This document shows, one piece after another, positions 21,187-32,891 of a stretch of 64,000 nt of DNA. A program made the position numbers and the translations under genes. The notes beneath the pieces were generated by a model that saw only the letters and a list, made by a program, of their open reading frames with translations, ran no database searches and had not been told where the DNA came from. Each line of letters opens with the position of its first letter. The first letter of the stretch is position 1. Origin of the DNA: Gloeophyllum trabeum ATCC 11539 (lineage: Eukaryota; Basidiomycota; Agaricomycetes; Gloeophyllales; Gloeophyllaceae); the NCBI RefSeq assembly GCF_000344685.1, contig NW_006920411.1, positions 1,765,750 to 1,829,749 on the forward strand. The letters run 5' to 3'.

Positions 21187-23733
21187 ATGCCCACCGGCAC
21201 CGGCGTCGTCGACGCTTTCAAGAGTACGTCGCTCGCGTCCCGCACCGTGCTTCTGTTTCCCACACCCCGCGCTCACTATCGTCCCATCTCCCAGATCTCA
21301 TCAGACATGGCAAGGCGCACCACAACCCCCCAAGACAGGAAAAGCATTATATTGAGCAGGACCTCCATTACCCCTCCGACTCAAAGCAGCGCCGCTCCCC
21401 GCCCCAGTCCCAGCAGCAACAGCCCCAGCACCGCGACGCGCCCGAGCACTCGGCTGCAGCTACGCAGCACCAGAAACAGCCTGCACAGTCCCCCGGATAC
21501 ACAAAGGAAGCTGAGCTGATCGTCCAGGAAGAGCGCGAAGCAAAGAACAAGATGCCCACCTACAAGGGCCTCGAGAATTTCAAACTCCTCGAGAAGATGG
21601 GCGAGTGAGTCTTGTGCCATCAGATCTCCCCGATCTCCTCTGATCCCCCGCCCACCCCCAGCGGCGCCTTTTCAAACGTCTACAAGGCTCTCGACCTAAC
21701 AACAAACCAGAAAGTAGCAGGTCTGTGCTGGCCCATTCATTACCAAACCACGAGGCCTAACCCCGCCCTTTCATCAGTCAAGGTCGTCCGCAAATACGAA
21801 CTCAATGCATCGCAGGTCTGTACCCTCTCCAACTACCCCTCTCCTAGTCTACATCTTTCCTCTGACGCATCCCTGCCTTTCTTTTCACACACATACGTAT
21901 CATACCTGTATTATATGCTTTTTTCGTCGCGGTGATCTCCAGGCTGGCGATAAGCACCTGAATCCCCAGCTCAGGAAAAAGCCGCGTGTAACAGAGGTGC
22001 ATAGCCTATTGCTTTTTGATTATTCCGCTTCTTTTTTTTCTATTCGCCCTCGCCGTGGTTATTATCCGGATTTATTTCTCCTCGACTCTGTTTTTTTTCT
22101 CCCCCCTTTTTATGCGCGTGGAGCGACGTTTCTGACTTTAAGCTTGCATTCGTCTCTTTAGCGTGCCAATATCCTCAAGGGTTCGTGTCCCTCGATCTCT
22201 ATGCCGCTAAATGCATACTGACTGCGTCTCTAGAGGTGCAAATCATGCGCGGTCTCAACCACCCATCAATCGTCAAGCTAATATCGTTCTCCGAGTCAGC
22301 AGAGCATTATTTCCTGGTGCTGGAACGTACGTTCCTGCAATGCCAAAAATGATATTCCAGCTGACGTGGATGCGCAGTGATGGAGGGCGGAGAGCTTTTC
22401 CACCAGATCGTCAAGCTGACGTACTTTAGCGAGAACCTTGCGCGGCATGTCATTCTGCAAGTGGCGCAAGGTATTCGCTACCTCCACGAAGAACGAGGCG
22501 TCGTCCATCGGTGAGATGGTCCAGCTGGGTGACTGTATGCCAAGTTACTCACGCACATACTTTTTATAGTGACATCAAACCGGAAAATTTGCTCTTTGAG
22601 CGGATCCCAATTGTTCCCTCAAAGAATCCTGTTCAGCGCCAATACGATGAAGAAAAGGAGGACGAGGGCGAGTTCATCCCCGGCGTTGGCGGCGGCGGAA
22701 TCGGCCGCGTCAAGATCGCCGACTTTGGCCTGAGCAAAGTCGTGTGGGACGAGCAGACGATGACGCCATGCGGTACCGTCGGGTACACAGCGCCCGAAAT
22801 CGTAAAGGACGAGCGATACAGTAAGAGCGTGGATATGTGGGCACTAGGGTGTGTCCTGTATACCCTGCTTTGCGGTTTCCCGCCGTTCTACGATGAGAGC
22901 ATCGGAGTGCTCACGGAGAAGGTCGCGCGGGGATACTATACGTTCCTGAGCCCATGGTGGGACGACATCTCGGCTTTAGGTATGGGAATTCATTAAGAAG
23001 CACGAGTTCAGAGTCTGACGTATCTTGCGTAGCCAAGGATCTGATCACGCATTTACTCTGCGTTGACCCCGCACAACGATATACCATCGACGAGTTCCTG
23101 GCTCACCCATGGTGTACAGCGGCCCCGGCGCCCCCACCACCCCCCACGCCGCTCCAGCACCCGCTCGACTCGCCTCTTTTGCGCGAAGTCCGCGGCGGGC
23201 GGGAGGTGGTCCGCAGCCCCGGTCTGGCCACGCTCAAGGAGGCGTTCGACATCACGTATGCCGTGCACCGCATGGAAGAGGAAGGCGCGCGGCGGCGCGA
23301 GCGCGGTGGTGCGAACCGCGGTTTCCTCGGCGGCCTGAACGAGGAAGACGAGGAGATGGAGGATGACGTTGCCGTCGTCGAGGAGGCGCGGCGGAAGTAC
23401 GGGGATAAGGTCGGGGAGGCGCTGCAGGAGGAGCAGATGAAGCGGACGCGCGGGCACGAGAAGAGCGCGAGCGCGGACAGCGGGCGGTCGAGACATCGGC
23501 AGCAGGGGAGCGGCGGGGATGTGTATGATGGGCGTGCGGGCCAGCGAGATCGGGGGAAGAAGAACTCTGCTGGCCAGCCGTTTGAGCTCGATATCGACGG
23601 GGCGACCTTGCTTGGGCGGAGATTTAAGAAAGGGCAGGCGCCGCTTGGAGGCAGTCCGTTGGCGCGGAAGGTCGTCGCAGCTGATGGCGATACGGGCGCA
23701 ACGCTGGACCCGGGGAGTCCAATGAGGATGTAG
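21187..23733 (+). CDS. srk1: CAMK-type protein kinase, Srk1/Rck2 (MAPKAP kinase) family
   Basis: The start MPTGTGVVDAFK is spliced to NLIRHGKAHHNPP. A Gln/Pro-rich lead is followed by the kinase domain: LLEKMGDGAFSNVYKA (Gly loop), VKVVRKYELNAS (catalytic Lys), ANILKEVQIMRGLNHPSIVK, VVHRDIKPENLLFERIP, the IADFGLSK DFG motif and the GTVGYTAPE activation loop. GFPPFYDESIGVLTEKVARG and YTFLSPWWDDIS are typical of Srk1/Rck2, which act downstream of the stress MAPK Hog1/Sty1. A C-terminal tail of roughly 240 residues is charged and disordered. Several introns interrupt the N-terminal lobe; the exon reading AGDKHLNPQLRKKPRVTE fits the lineage-specific insert before the alpha-C helix. Substrates cannot be told from sequence. 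Confidence 0.9.
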
Positions 23734-24919
23734 GACATTTCTATGTGCCTCATCTTCGTTTTTTCTTTGGAGGGTGTCTTGCTTGCGATTTCTTCGTCTT
23801 TCTCCTTCCCGCACATCTTTGACATCGTGGTCGTTCCGGATGCTTTACATCCCGCATTCACAGATTGATGTCCTCACACTGCATACGGTCATGTAGCAAC
23901 CATCCCATGCCCTCGCTTCGCCATCGCCTCTCGGTCACTTTATATCTGTTTTCATGTCATGTGTGTTTCCTTCTGGTACAGGGGCATCCTGGTCGTCACC
24001 CCACGCAAACCAGCCATACGAGTAGTGTACAGTAGTACTGTCTTTTCTTTCAAACTTTCTTGTTGCAGTTATACAGTGTTCCATAACGTGTAGTCCTAGG
24101 ACGGTGTTGCATGCATATTATATTATACACGAATTTTCGTAGACAACCGGAGACTGCAATCGTAATGCGGTAGTCCCTCCAGAGTAGCGGGTTGGAAGAT
24201 CTCCTCACGCTGCAGCGGAAACGTATGGACGAAAAGCCTGACGACGTATCGATATTGCAGCCGGTTTATCGGGAATACTTCGGATTGGACGGTGCCAACC
24301 CTAACCTCGCCTTTGGGCTGTCTGCAGTAGCATCCGGCGTCCTCCGCGAAACAGAAGCGCGCAACGATCTTGACCAGGATCTTCGGAAAGTGAGAAGTCA
24401 GTCGCCTCAGCGGCACCAGCAGGACGTGAGTGGTTGACGCTGCAAACGCCAGAGGAATAAGACTGTGGGCTGCGCGCGGGGTGACGAGGAAACTTGGGCT
24501 TGATCTGAACGCGGGCGGATGCAGATGGCTGTCCTAGATGGTTTCGGTGGTGCTACGGCTCGGTACGTGTGAGTAACTGCGCCGAGTGTCCATCGATTTA
24601 GTATTCTGTACACTCGAGCTTCTTGATCAATAGCGGATGCGAAATTGACATTGTGAGATAATTGGCACACACCTACGCGCGCTTGATCAGTTGGGCAGTG
24701 TGCGATCGGAGTTCAGTATCTTGTGTTCTCGCCCGGCAACGCGTCTTCAGGGTTACATCAGAGGCTCACCAAGGTCACCACCCTTTACTGACATCGCAAG
24801 CCGGGGGTACATGGAAAAGAACATAGCATTTTGGCGAGATATCTTGGTATTACAGAGAGCACGACGACGCACGGGCATCAACCCCAGAGAACTTGCAAAG
24901 ATACAGACAGGAAGCTTCT
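23734..24919. other. Long intergenic stretch, mostly featureless
   Basis: The first part is probably the kinase 3' UTR and spacer. The only coding-like patch is at 24225-24437, listed separately. The remainder up to the SmG stop has no recognisable gene or repeat. Confidence 0.35.
24225..24437 (+). other. Possible small or relic ORF, unrecognised
   Basis: From an ATG at 24225 the frame reads MDEKPDDVSILQPVYREYF then GLDGANPNLAFGLSAVASG and a charged LRETEARNDLDQDLRK segment, ending shortly after. Composition is protein-like, and GT..AG pairs exist inside, but I recognise no family and cannot define a full gene. It may be a relic. Confidence 0.2.
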
Positions 24920-25272
24920 CTACCGCACCGCTTCCATCGTTTCCATCGAAGTGACGCTATTCCCTCGGATTACCTGACAGAGGGAGGTTAAGCGCTCGCG
25001 CTTTAGTGATAGTAGACAGACGAAGCTTACCACTGTCCCGAGAGGGTGCTTTTGTGCGGGGCTCGTCTCCTCCAGAGCATCATCCAGGACCAAGTTCAAG
25101 AACAAGTCATAGCCGCGTAAAGTTCCGCTAACTCTCCGCCCGCCTTGAAGATGGACGAACAATTTTTTGTCCATGAACTACGCGAAGGACAAGGTTCCGT
25201 CAGTGATCCTAGATCCACTTACAAGACAACAATGCGTACCTTTTTCAACTCTGGCTGCGATGCCTTCGACAT
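24920..25272 (-). CDS. SNRPG: Small nuclear ribonucleoprotein G (SmG)
   Basis: Three exons encode about 77 residues: MSKASQPELKK / FMDKKLFVHLQGGRRVSGTL then RGYDLFLNLVLDDALEE, and a last exon VIRGNSVTSMETMEAV. Sm1 motif features (GGRRVSGTLRGYDLFLNLVLDD) and the Sm2 motif VIRGNSV are clear. SmG is part of the heptameric Sm ring on U1, U2, U4 and U5 snRNAs. The FMDKK start and the LRGYD motif favour SmG over LSm7. The first intron lies just after the codon for the second Lys of ELKK. Confidence 0.93.
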
Positions 25273-25646
25273 TATGGGCAAGAGAGTGGGCAGCCGAGAG
25301 CAGTGATGAACAATGCTATGGCTTGTCCGTTGTGGCGCTGTCGGGCGATCTGCTTTGCTATGTTTGGTACAGTTAGCGGCCCCAGCCCAAACGGTCTAAC
25401 CGAAGGCCTGCCCACTGACCACCTGCTGGCTTTGTCTCTTGCTTTTGTTCAACCCCTGCTATTACTGGCGGAGTCCTATTGTATCTTGCTTCATCTACAC
25501 CCCATCTAATACTACATACTCTCCCAACCTTACCATCGGAATTTGGTCCGAATAACTATCTTGTAACAGCCCACGTCCTGTATGTACCCGACCGGTCTTG
25601 CGGTGCTTTGGAAAATGACTGAAAACAGCCCATTCTGCCGAAAGGA

Positions 25647-27657
25647 ATGGCATCGCTTCCGCCGAAACCCGCTGCGCCTGCTGGACCGACACACGGCGGC
25701 GACGGTGCGTCTGCCGGCTGGGCAAGATCCGGAGAGCCTGGCACGGCTTTCCGCGGGATCGTCCCTAGAGGGCGAGGCAGCAATAGAGGAACGGGGCGGG
25801 GCGGGAGGGGCCGCAGTGGAAGAGGAGGTCCCAAGGGTGCCGCTGCTAAGAACAACGAGACACAAGCGAAGATCGTTGAGAGAAAGGCCCAAGCACAAGC
25901 CTCCGATATAAAGCCTCCACCCATTGAACGTTCGACCTCTACATCTACTACTACATCTACTGCAACCGCTACTCCTGCTTCAGCTGCTAGCGATCGTACC
26001 CAGCGACCCAGACTTAACACTAGGCGAGCCTCGGGACAGCAGAGCTCACGCAAAGTGCCTTCCCTTGCAATTGATCCCTCCACTCCCATAGCTGAAACGC
26101 CGACCGACTCTATTACTGGACCACTTACCCGCCCCAACAATCGACGTAGGAGGTCGTCCCAACAGAGCACGAAAGGCAATTCCATCAGCCCTAACCAGAC
26201 CCTGACCGTTGACCCCAAACCAATGCCTGGCCGATCCAGAAAGTCACTTACGGGGCCACCTACCCCGAACCCATCTTCTAAGGACGCACCTCCCCATCTG
26301 TCTGCAGGAGCGGAGACCACTAGCTTCGATATGAACGTCCATAACCTCGTGGAGCAGATGCGCGCCAGCGTAATAGCAGGCAACAGACCGACGACGCCTG
26401 GCAGTCACATTGATTGGGCTGGCGAAGATGACGACAGCTTGCCAGATCTCGACGACTGGGGCTACACGACTAAGACAGATCCCGGGACCGTCACTGTCGA
26501 GAAGGCGAACGTCATTTCGCCCATCCTGGAAGGTCAGCTCAAGCCGCTGCCTGATTTCGCAGATGTACCAAAAGCGGACACAGCCGTTCAGGATTCTTCT
26601 GTAGAAGCCTCGGTCCCAGAAGCACCTGCTGAAGAATCAAAGCGGACCACCGAGCCTGTCCAGGCAAAGACGGAAACACGGAATAACAATTCAGAAGTGG
26701 GTTCTGCTAAGTCGGATAGCGGACCTTCCAGACGCGCCAGACGTTCGTCAGCTGCGCCACGACCTGCTCAGACCAATGCAAAGGAGTTTAGGACACCGCA
26801 GACTCCCCTTGCTGGCAATGGGCGTCGTGGAACGGCTTCTGTGATTCCTCAAGGTTCGGCTGTACACCTTCCATCTCGGCCTAGCAAGATAATACCCACG
26901 GGCCCAAGCACCCTACGTGGCCACCCTTCCCTGCCTCCCAAACCAGTTCCAGCGGTGGTTCCCAGCCCCAAGCCTGACACAGACCAGATTCTGCCTGTAC
27001 AAGAGCCTCCGACTAGTGCGTCTGAAGCAGAAGTTTCGCAGAAATCAGAGCCGTCTGCAAATGTACGTGCTCGAGAATCGTCGTTGTGCTCGGGAGCACT
27101 AACTCACTGTTGTACAGGAGACCGATTCACCCTTAGCTCCTTCCGTGGCGGAGGGGGATAGAGGCCAGTCCGAGTCAACGTCTGCGTCGAACTCATCAGA
27201 GCCCTCGGCGAAGACCAAATCCGATGATGGGTTCCCTTCCAGAGGCGGTTTGAGCGCATCTATTCATGCACCTACCGCAGAGTCCACTTCTTCGTCAGAA
27301 AATACGTCCGCCTACAAGGCTACACCTCCCCGAACTTTCGACCCGACCCATGGTCGATCTCATACAGTGGGTAGACTCCCTGGGTTTAGACCTAGTTTTG
27401 GCGACCCTCATCCTGCGACTCGACACACCCGGTCCGGTAGTAGCACGCCCCGAGGTGCCCATCTGCAAGATTTTGCCGCAAGGCACGCCCGTACTCAGTC
27501 CTCCCCGCCCACCGGCGAAGGGGTCCCGCGCCGAGCGCCTCACACCACCCGACCGGTTATCAGCGGCGACGCTATATCCAGGCTTGTACGGCAGTTGGGC
27601 GGTAAGGATCCTCTTGCGTCTCCCAGAAGCGTTGCCACAGCAGCAACCAACAACTGA
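25647..27657 (+). CDS. Disordered RGG/Ser-Pro-rich protein, unrecognised
   Basis: The start MASLPPKPAAPAGPTHGG precedes an Arg-Gly-rich block (RGRGSNRGTGRGGRGRSGRG) of the kind that binds RNA or nucleic acid. The rest is Ser/Pro/Thr-rich with few hydrophobic segments. One structured-looking core is FDMNVHNLVEQMRASVIAG followed by HIDWAGEDDDSLPDLDDWG, an acidic motif that looks conserved rather than random. One intron near 27061-27118 joins EPSAN to ETDSPLAPS. The C-terminus ends ISRLVRQLGGKDPLASPRS. About 650 residues. I do not recognise an orthologue; a role in RNA metabolism is only suggested by the RGG block. Confidence 0.75.
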
Positions 27658-27939
27658 GGTTCTGTGAACTCTTGGGCAGACATCGTGGTCGAACGTTGAA
27701 CTATGGCTTTCTTGTGTTATCATCTCCTTTCCACTCGGATCCTCCATGTGTACACTTCCCTATACCCTTCCCAACGGCTTTCCAAGTGCTTTGCAATAGT
27801 TGCTCGAAACATGTATTACACCCACGCTAATCGGTTCGGACTCACTGGTTGATCGTCTGTATGTCATTATAATGAAGCAAGATCCTTCGATGCAATATAT
27901 ACGACGTGGTGATTCTTTTAAACTGGAAGATGGTTATAA

Positions 27940-29503
27940 TTAGCCTGAACTGAAGTACGCTAACTCTAGCCCGACGGCTTTAATAGGTTTTGAACGACTA
28001 GACAGATTAGACACGATGCCTAGGCTAACCAGCATGTTTCGCAAGCGTCCTTCCCACATGAGGGAAACATCCTGGACATTTTTAAGAGGGCGCAGCACGA
28101 TGGGCAGGTAAAGACTCACGGTAGTGGTAGAAGCTCTCGCTTTCACAACACCAAGTACATCATCCGTCCACGTTTCAGACATCGCCGGAGCAGAAGTAAG
28201 GTGATCAGGCGAATTCTCGTCAGAACTTTTGGCGTCTAGAGTGTCCTCCTCGTGAAGTACGGGCTTGCGTCGGAGCCACCATTCAGCGCCCATTGTCCAT
28301 TCACTTTCATAGCTATAGACGTTCAGATCGAACCGAGAACAGACAGATAAGTCACGGGAAACCCGAGCTGCATAGGCGCCAGATATGTGACCCATCATTG
28401 GGTTGAAGAGGGCTGTGATAGTCGTGGGGGGTTGAGGAAGGTGAGGCGTTCGAGACGAAGACAGACTCAAGGGAGACGAGGAAGGGTCTGGCGGTTGGAA
28501 AGATGGGGCCGTCGCATCCGGAAGGGTTGTGAAGCGGATGCCAGTCGATACTGCGACGCACGGGTCAATATGTTTCTGCTTGGAAGGGAGACGACGCCTC
28601 CTAACCTCCGGCACTCTTCTCCCGTGCACTGAAGTACACCTCAGCTCCAGCAGAAATGCGACCCTTGAGACCACCTTCCATAGCTTCTTCTTCATCGACA
28701 CGTTTCACTTCCGACCGGTCTGTCTGAACTGGCGTCGACAACTGCTCGCTTTCTCCAGGCGACTCCAGCGCCGTGCCTATTTTGCCGAAGTTATACAGGA
28801 AGCGGACGCCCCACATGGAATCATCAGCACTCCATGTGTATTCCGTGCATGTCCGTCCGGTATCGTGCTGCAGACTGAGCATAAGGTTGCTTGCACCGAG
28901 TGGTAGTGGACGTGGATCAGAGATGGCGGCAATCATGCCCTGCATCGTTCCAGACAGTCGTGCTGAGTAGAGAGCATCCAGTCGCCCAGTTGGAATGTAG
29001 AATCGGCCATATAACAGATAGTCTATCGGAACATGGATTAGAGCGTTGACACAAACAGGGTAAGAGGTGCAAGCACTTACTTACCGCGAGTGTCTACTCG
29101 TTCACCTGCAAGCCAAACCTCTTCTTTACCTTCCGGCCTCCGAGGCTGGTCATACACTCTGAAACGGTCTACCATATCCTTGAAGCGAACATCCCCGGAA
29201 CCTTTGACATTGAGGTCACAGGACGTGAATATATACCCAATGGAACCGTTCAAAGAAGGAAGAGCATTCATGGAATACGTGGTCTTAAAGAGGGCATTTG
29301 GGGATTTCGATATTGAGAAGTGAAGACCTCGGGGAACGGTGAAGTCAAGGATGGCTGCCAACAAGAGTTAGTCAAACATAGGGGAGAGAGGAAGTGTAAG
29401 GCCCACAGCTCGAGGACCGAGTGAAGTTGGAGTATAAGTTGTCCTCGTTCCATCCTGTGGCCTTGTAGTAACTGCGAAGCACATAAGACGCGAATGGGTG
29501 CAT
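27940..29503 (-). CDS. MDM10: Mitochondrial outer-membrane beta-barrel Mdm10 (ERMES complex)
   Basis: The start [20 protein letters not shown] is the conserved Mdm10 N-terminus. Next come [40 protein letters not shown] and [21 protein letters not shown] central strand region reads [20 protein letters not shown], and the end is [20 protein letters not shown] with the tail [11 protein letters not shown]. The alternating hydrophobic strands and aromatic C-terminus fit a VDAC-fold barrel inserted by SAM. Mdm10 anchors the ERMES ER-mitochondria tether and also assists the SAM complex. A charged Ser/Pro insert sits mid-protein ([20 protein letters not shown]), as in other basidiomycetes. Four or five exons. 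Confidence 0.93.
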
Positions 29504-29713
29504 GAGAGCGTCGGCTAGCTACGGGCACAGAGACCTCCCACTCCTTGGGCTATCAGGATATTCTTCTGCAATAACTGTAGGAAGTGCCAGATGGACCGCG
29601 GTACTGGAGGGAAGCAGTCAGACTGAAGGTGGCGAAAGGCACGCGGGACACGTTATGAAGTGGTTCCGGCAGAGACATCGATACACGATATGGTGTCGCA
29701 CGATGTATAATTA

Positions 29714-30076
29714 CAGTGCTTTGCATAAAAGTCCGGAAACCGCGATTCGCGAAATGTTGTTTGTGCCAGCCAAACAAACCTATATGAGGTAGTCGATCAC
29801 CGTAGCGCGGGCTGTTGACTGGTTGGCGGGATGCTTTGACATCCATGTATGAGGGTCGTTCTTGGGGGATTTTGACCTCTGCGTGCTCGATATCCTGAAG
29901 AGATACAGATATGAACGTTATTCAGCCTTGAGACGGGCATTGGTGTCCCAGGAGTGATATAGGCTGACTCGAGGACCGTCGCGCCCTCGGTCAGGTGTTA
30001 CCCTATAAGGTATTATTTGGCTGGGACAAACAGAGACGCGCGAAACGCAGTTTCCGGACTTTTATGCAAAGCACTG
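29714..30076. mobile_element. MITE with TA target duplication (Tc1/mariner- or pogo-like)
   Basis: The ends are inverted repeats starting CAGTGCTTTGCATAAAAG and matching perfectly for 27 bp; similarity then continues for about 70 bp with scattered mismatches (shared TTCGCG, TGTTTGT and CCAGCCAAA blocks). Both ends are flanked by TA (29712-29713 and 30077-30078). Length is 363 bp and no transposase frame is present. CAGT-start termini and a TA duplication are the standard pattern of Tc1/mariner-type non-autonomous elements. It sits between MDM10 and the kinase gene, disrupting neither. Confidence 0.88.
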
Positions 30077-30227
30077 TACTATATATATGAGAACGGGCGA
30101 GGGACGCGTCTACTGTACAGGAATGGGGACATATTATGACTAATATCTACCACACGGCGGAGCTAATGGATTCAGGAGACAACAGGGCCACAGACTCCAG
30201 CACAGCTGGTACATGCATATACCCCAA

Positions 30228-32479
30228 TCACACGTTCTCGACGATATCACGAATATGCGGCCGATCTGTGCGTTCTGCTTTCCAGCAAGCCTGCAGAATA
30301 CTCCACAGTTTATCGTCCATTCCCCTGGCCACCACGACTTGTTCAGTAGGTCGACGAGGACGGTTTCTCTTGGCCACCTCTACCACGGCCTCTGTGGTGT
30401 GTTTGATATAACTAAACGGCTGACTGTGTGTGAGAAGCTTGGGTAACAATCCTTGTCAGCGCCTAGAATTAGATACTATGAGCGCAGGAGTCTCACCTCG
30501 AGGACCGTCATGCCATATGCATAGATGTCAGCCTGCAGCGTCAAGATACCCTGTCCTATGCAGAGCTCTGGAGCAAACCACCGGTACGAGTCGGAGACAC
30601 CTCGGCTTTGTGTGAATGGTACTCCGGTGATGTCTTCCACCACCTGCAGGAACCAGGGTCAAGAAGACATGTGGCTGGGGACGCCGTTGCAACGTACCTT
30701 CGACACTCCAAAGTCGGCCAAAAGGGGCTGACCCATGGCACCGATAACGACATTAGCCTGAACGTTGCAGTCATGGGCCGTCAAGCGACGGAAAGAAGGT
30801 GAGCACGAAAATCTTACCCCCTTGATATCCCCATGGACGACTGGAGGTTCCAAAGTATGTAGCACCTGTATACCTCTTGCTATGCCCCGCACCTACAGAA
30901 GGTCGATTATTAGGATCCAGATTTGAATTAGACGACGATCGACTTACCAGGGCCATATGGTCTACGTCCGGGTTACGCTTGACATAGTCGATGGCAACAC
31001 CGTTAGGCTGCCATGGACTAATCATGTAACTAGGGCACGATCAGAGGGAAATTATAATCCCGCATCAAGCACTTACGGGAACGGTCCATCGTTCTGCACA
31101 GACGTGATTAGTGCGAGATCTCAGGAAGAGGTATACACGTTCTAACCTGGCAGAAGCCGTAAATGGGCAGGATATACTTGCCACCATCACGCTTCCACAC
31201 TTCGTGCCATATAGACACTTCCCTGCGGAAGCGCTAAAGGCCGTAGACCGCACTGAGTATCGGTACTGTATACGATCGCGCTGGAAGGACTGACCTCGTG
31301 ACTCTTTGGCCCTGCATTGACGGCTCGAACTACCTTGATAGCTACTTTATCATGGTCCAAGTAAACACCTTCCCAGATATCCATAGCGGCAGAGCCACCC
31401 GCTATCCGTTGGAGAGATCAGCTCAGAAGTCGTGGTATATGACCGAAAGATTTGCCTGGAAATAGTCCAACGCGGCGAACCTCTCCTCTCTTGAGCTCTA
31501 GGTCAGGCAGCAAATCACCCCTTCTGGCAGTCATCTTGTAGAGGTTCTTCTGAAGGCCAGTATGCCTGAAGTCTCCGACTGCGTAGTCAGATAAGCCCTG
31601 TTTCGATATTAATCGGTCATGCAGCAGCGAACGTTGGTATCAATTTACCTGCTGCACGAAGCGGGCCAGATTTCGTATCTCCAGCGTGCTTTCAAGTACT
31701 TGGTTGCTCAGGAACAATTGGTTCTCATTTATTGTCGCTAAAACTTCCATCACTTCCTGGTGGTCTTGATCAGCATTATGTTTCCATTCCTGTTGCCATT
31801 GATGCACCGCAATTTGTGAAGTGATCTGCGGTGTGTCATTAGCTGCCTCGTCAAACTAAACATGAAGTGGTCGTACCTCAAATTTGGCACAGCAATCACT
31901 AATATCGACGTGGCATCTCTCAATATCAGCCGCGATATCGGCTTGCATGTAGAAAGACTTCATCTTCCCAAGGCTCGCCCATCCTGCCATCCTGTCTTTA
32001 ATGCTTACCAGAAGTCTGGATAGGCATGAGCAACTGCAGTGTAATCTCTATTCGCGGAACGCACTCGTGAGCTTTTTCGAGAGCTCTTTGCACTTGAGGA
32101 GGCAGCACCGCGAGTGAGGCGGCCTCGTCTGCCCTGGTAAAGGTATCCAATAGTTGCTGACATCTTCGGGTGAGTTGGACAGCAGCTCGCCTTTCGAAAA
32201 ATGAGCATGATGGTCCTATAATTATGGAGGTAACTTGGCGTACTTGTTAGCCACCACGTTATCGCAGAGTTGTATGATCTCGCCGACAACTGAAAGTAGT
32301 GGCGAGAGCCATGGAAAAGGTGCACAATTGGACGTTGCCTGGGCCAAAGCATTGACTAATGGAGCTGCCAACCCGAGTCCAACGGCCATGGGACCCCGGG
32401 TAGGACCGACCAGGCCATCATCAGGGTGATCTGAGACGACCTTCTGCCTCCTGAGCACTTGCATTGCGATATCCCTCAA
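30228..32479 (-). CDS. TKL-like protein kinase with MLKL/HeLo-like N-terminal bundle
   Basis: The N-terminal part reads [39 protein letters not shown], then [20 protein letters not shown] and [20 protein letters not shown]. This amphipathic helical pattern resembles the MLKL/HeLo-like four-helix bundle. A further helix follows ([19 protein letters not shown] to [14 protein letters not shown]) and a brace-like [18 protein letters not shown] segment. The kinase part has [14 protein letters not shown] (Gly loop), [11 protein letters not shown] (Lys), [22 protein letters not shown] and [14 protein letters not shown] in place of HRDLKPEN. It also has [10 protein letters not shown] and [12 protein letters not shown], and ends [12 protein letters not shown]. 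Catalytic residues are present, so it may be active. About 10 introns. Models of the N-terminus are less sure than those of the kinase. Confidence 0.75.
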
Positions 32480-32891
32480 GACTGAGCTAGGTTGCAGACG
32501 ATATGATTCCAGACTCGGATAACGGGGAAGCCAGGAGTGCCGACTTTATATACTTGTCGTAGCATTGCAGTGAAGCTGGGACTTAGCTGCGCGCGAAGCG
32601 CCTCAGAATGCAGTTCGAATGCAGTGTAAGTTTTTGGATATGCCCGGTCCTGGTAACCATGTTGCAATAATTAATGCTGTGACTACGCAATAGCACATGA
32701 TAGAAGGGCCAGCCAGTGTCCATAGAGTCCGAAAATACAGCACCCACAAGGTTCCACAAGCAGCATAGCATCCTCGTGTGATGAACAGCATAAGGTCACG
32801 ACTCACGAAAGCCTGAGGACGCGGAGTTCAGTTGAGCAGACGCGCGTCTGTGGCGCCAGCTGATTTCGCCCTTTCCTATTCAATATACCAA

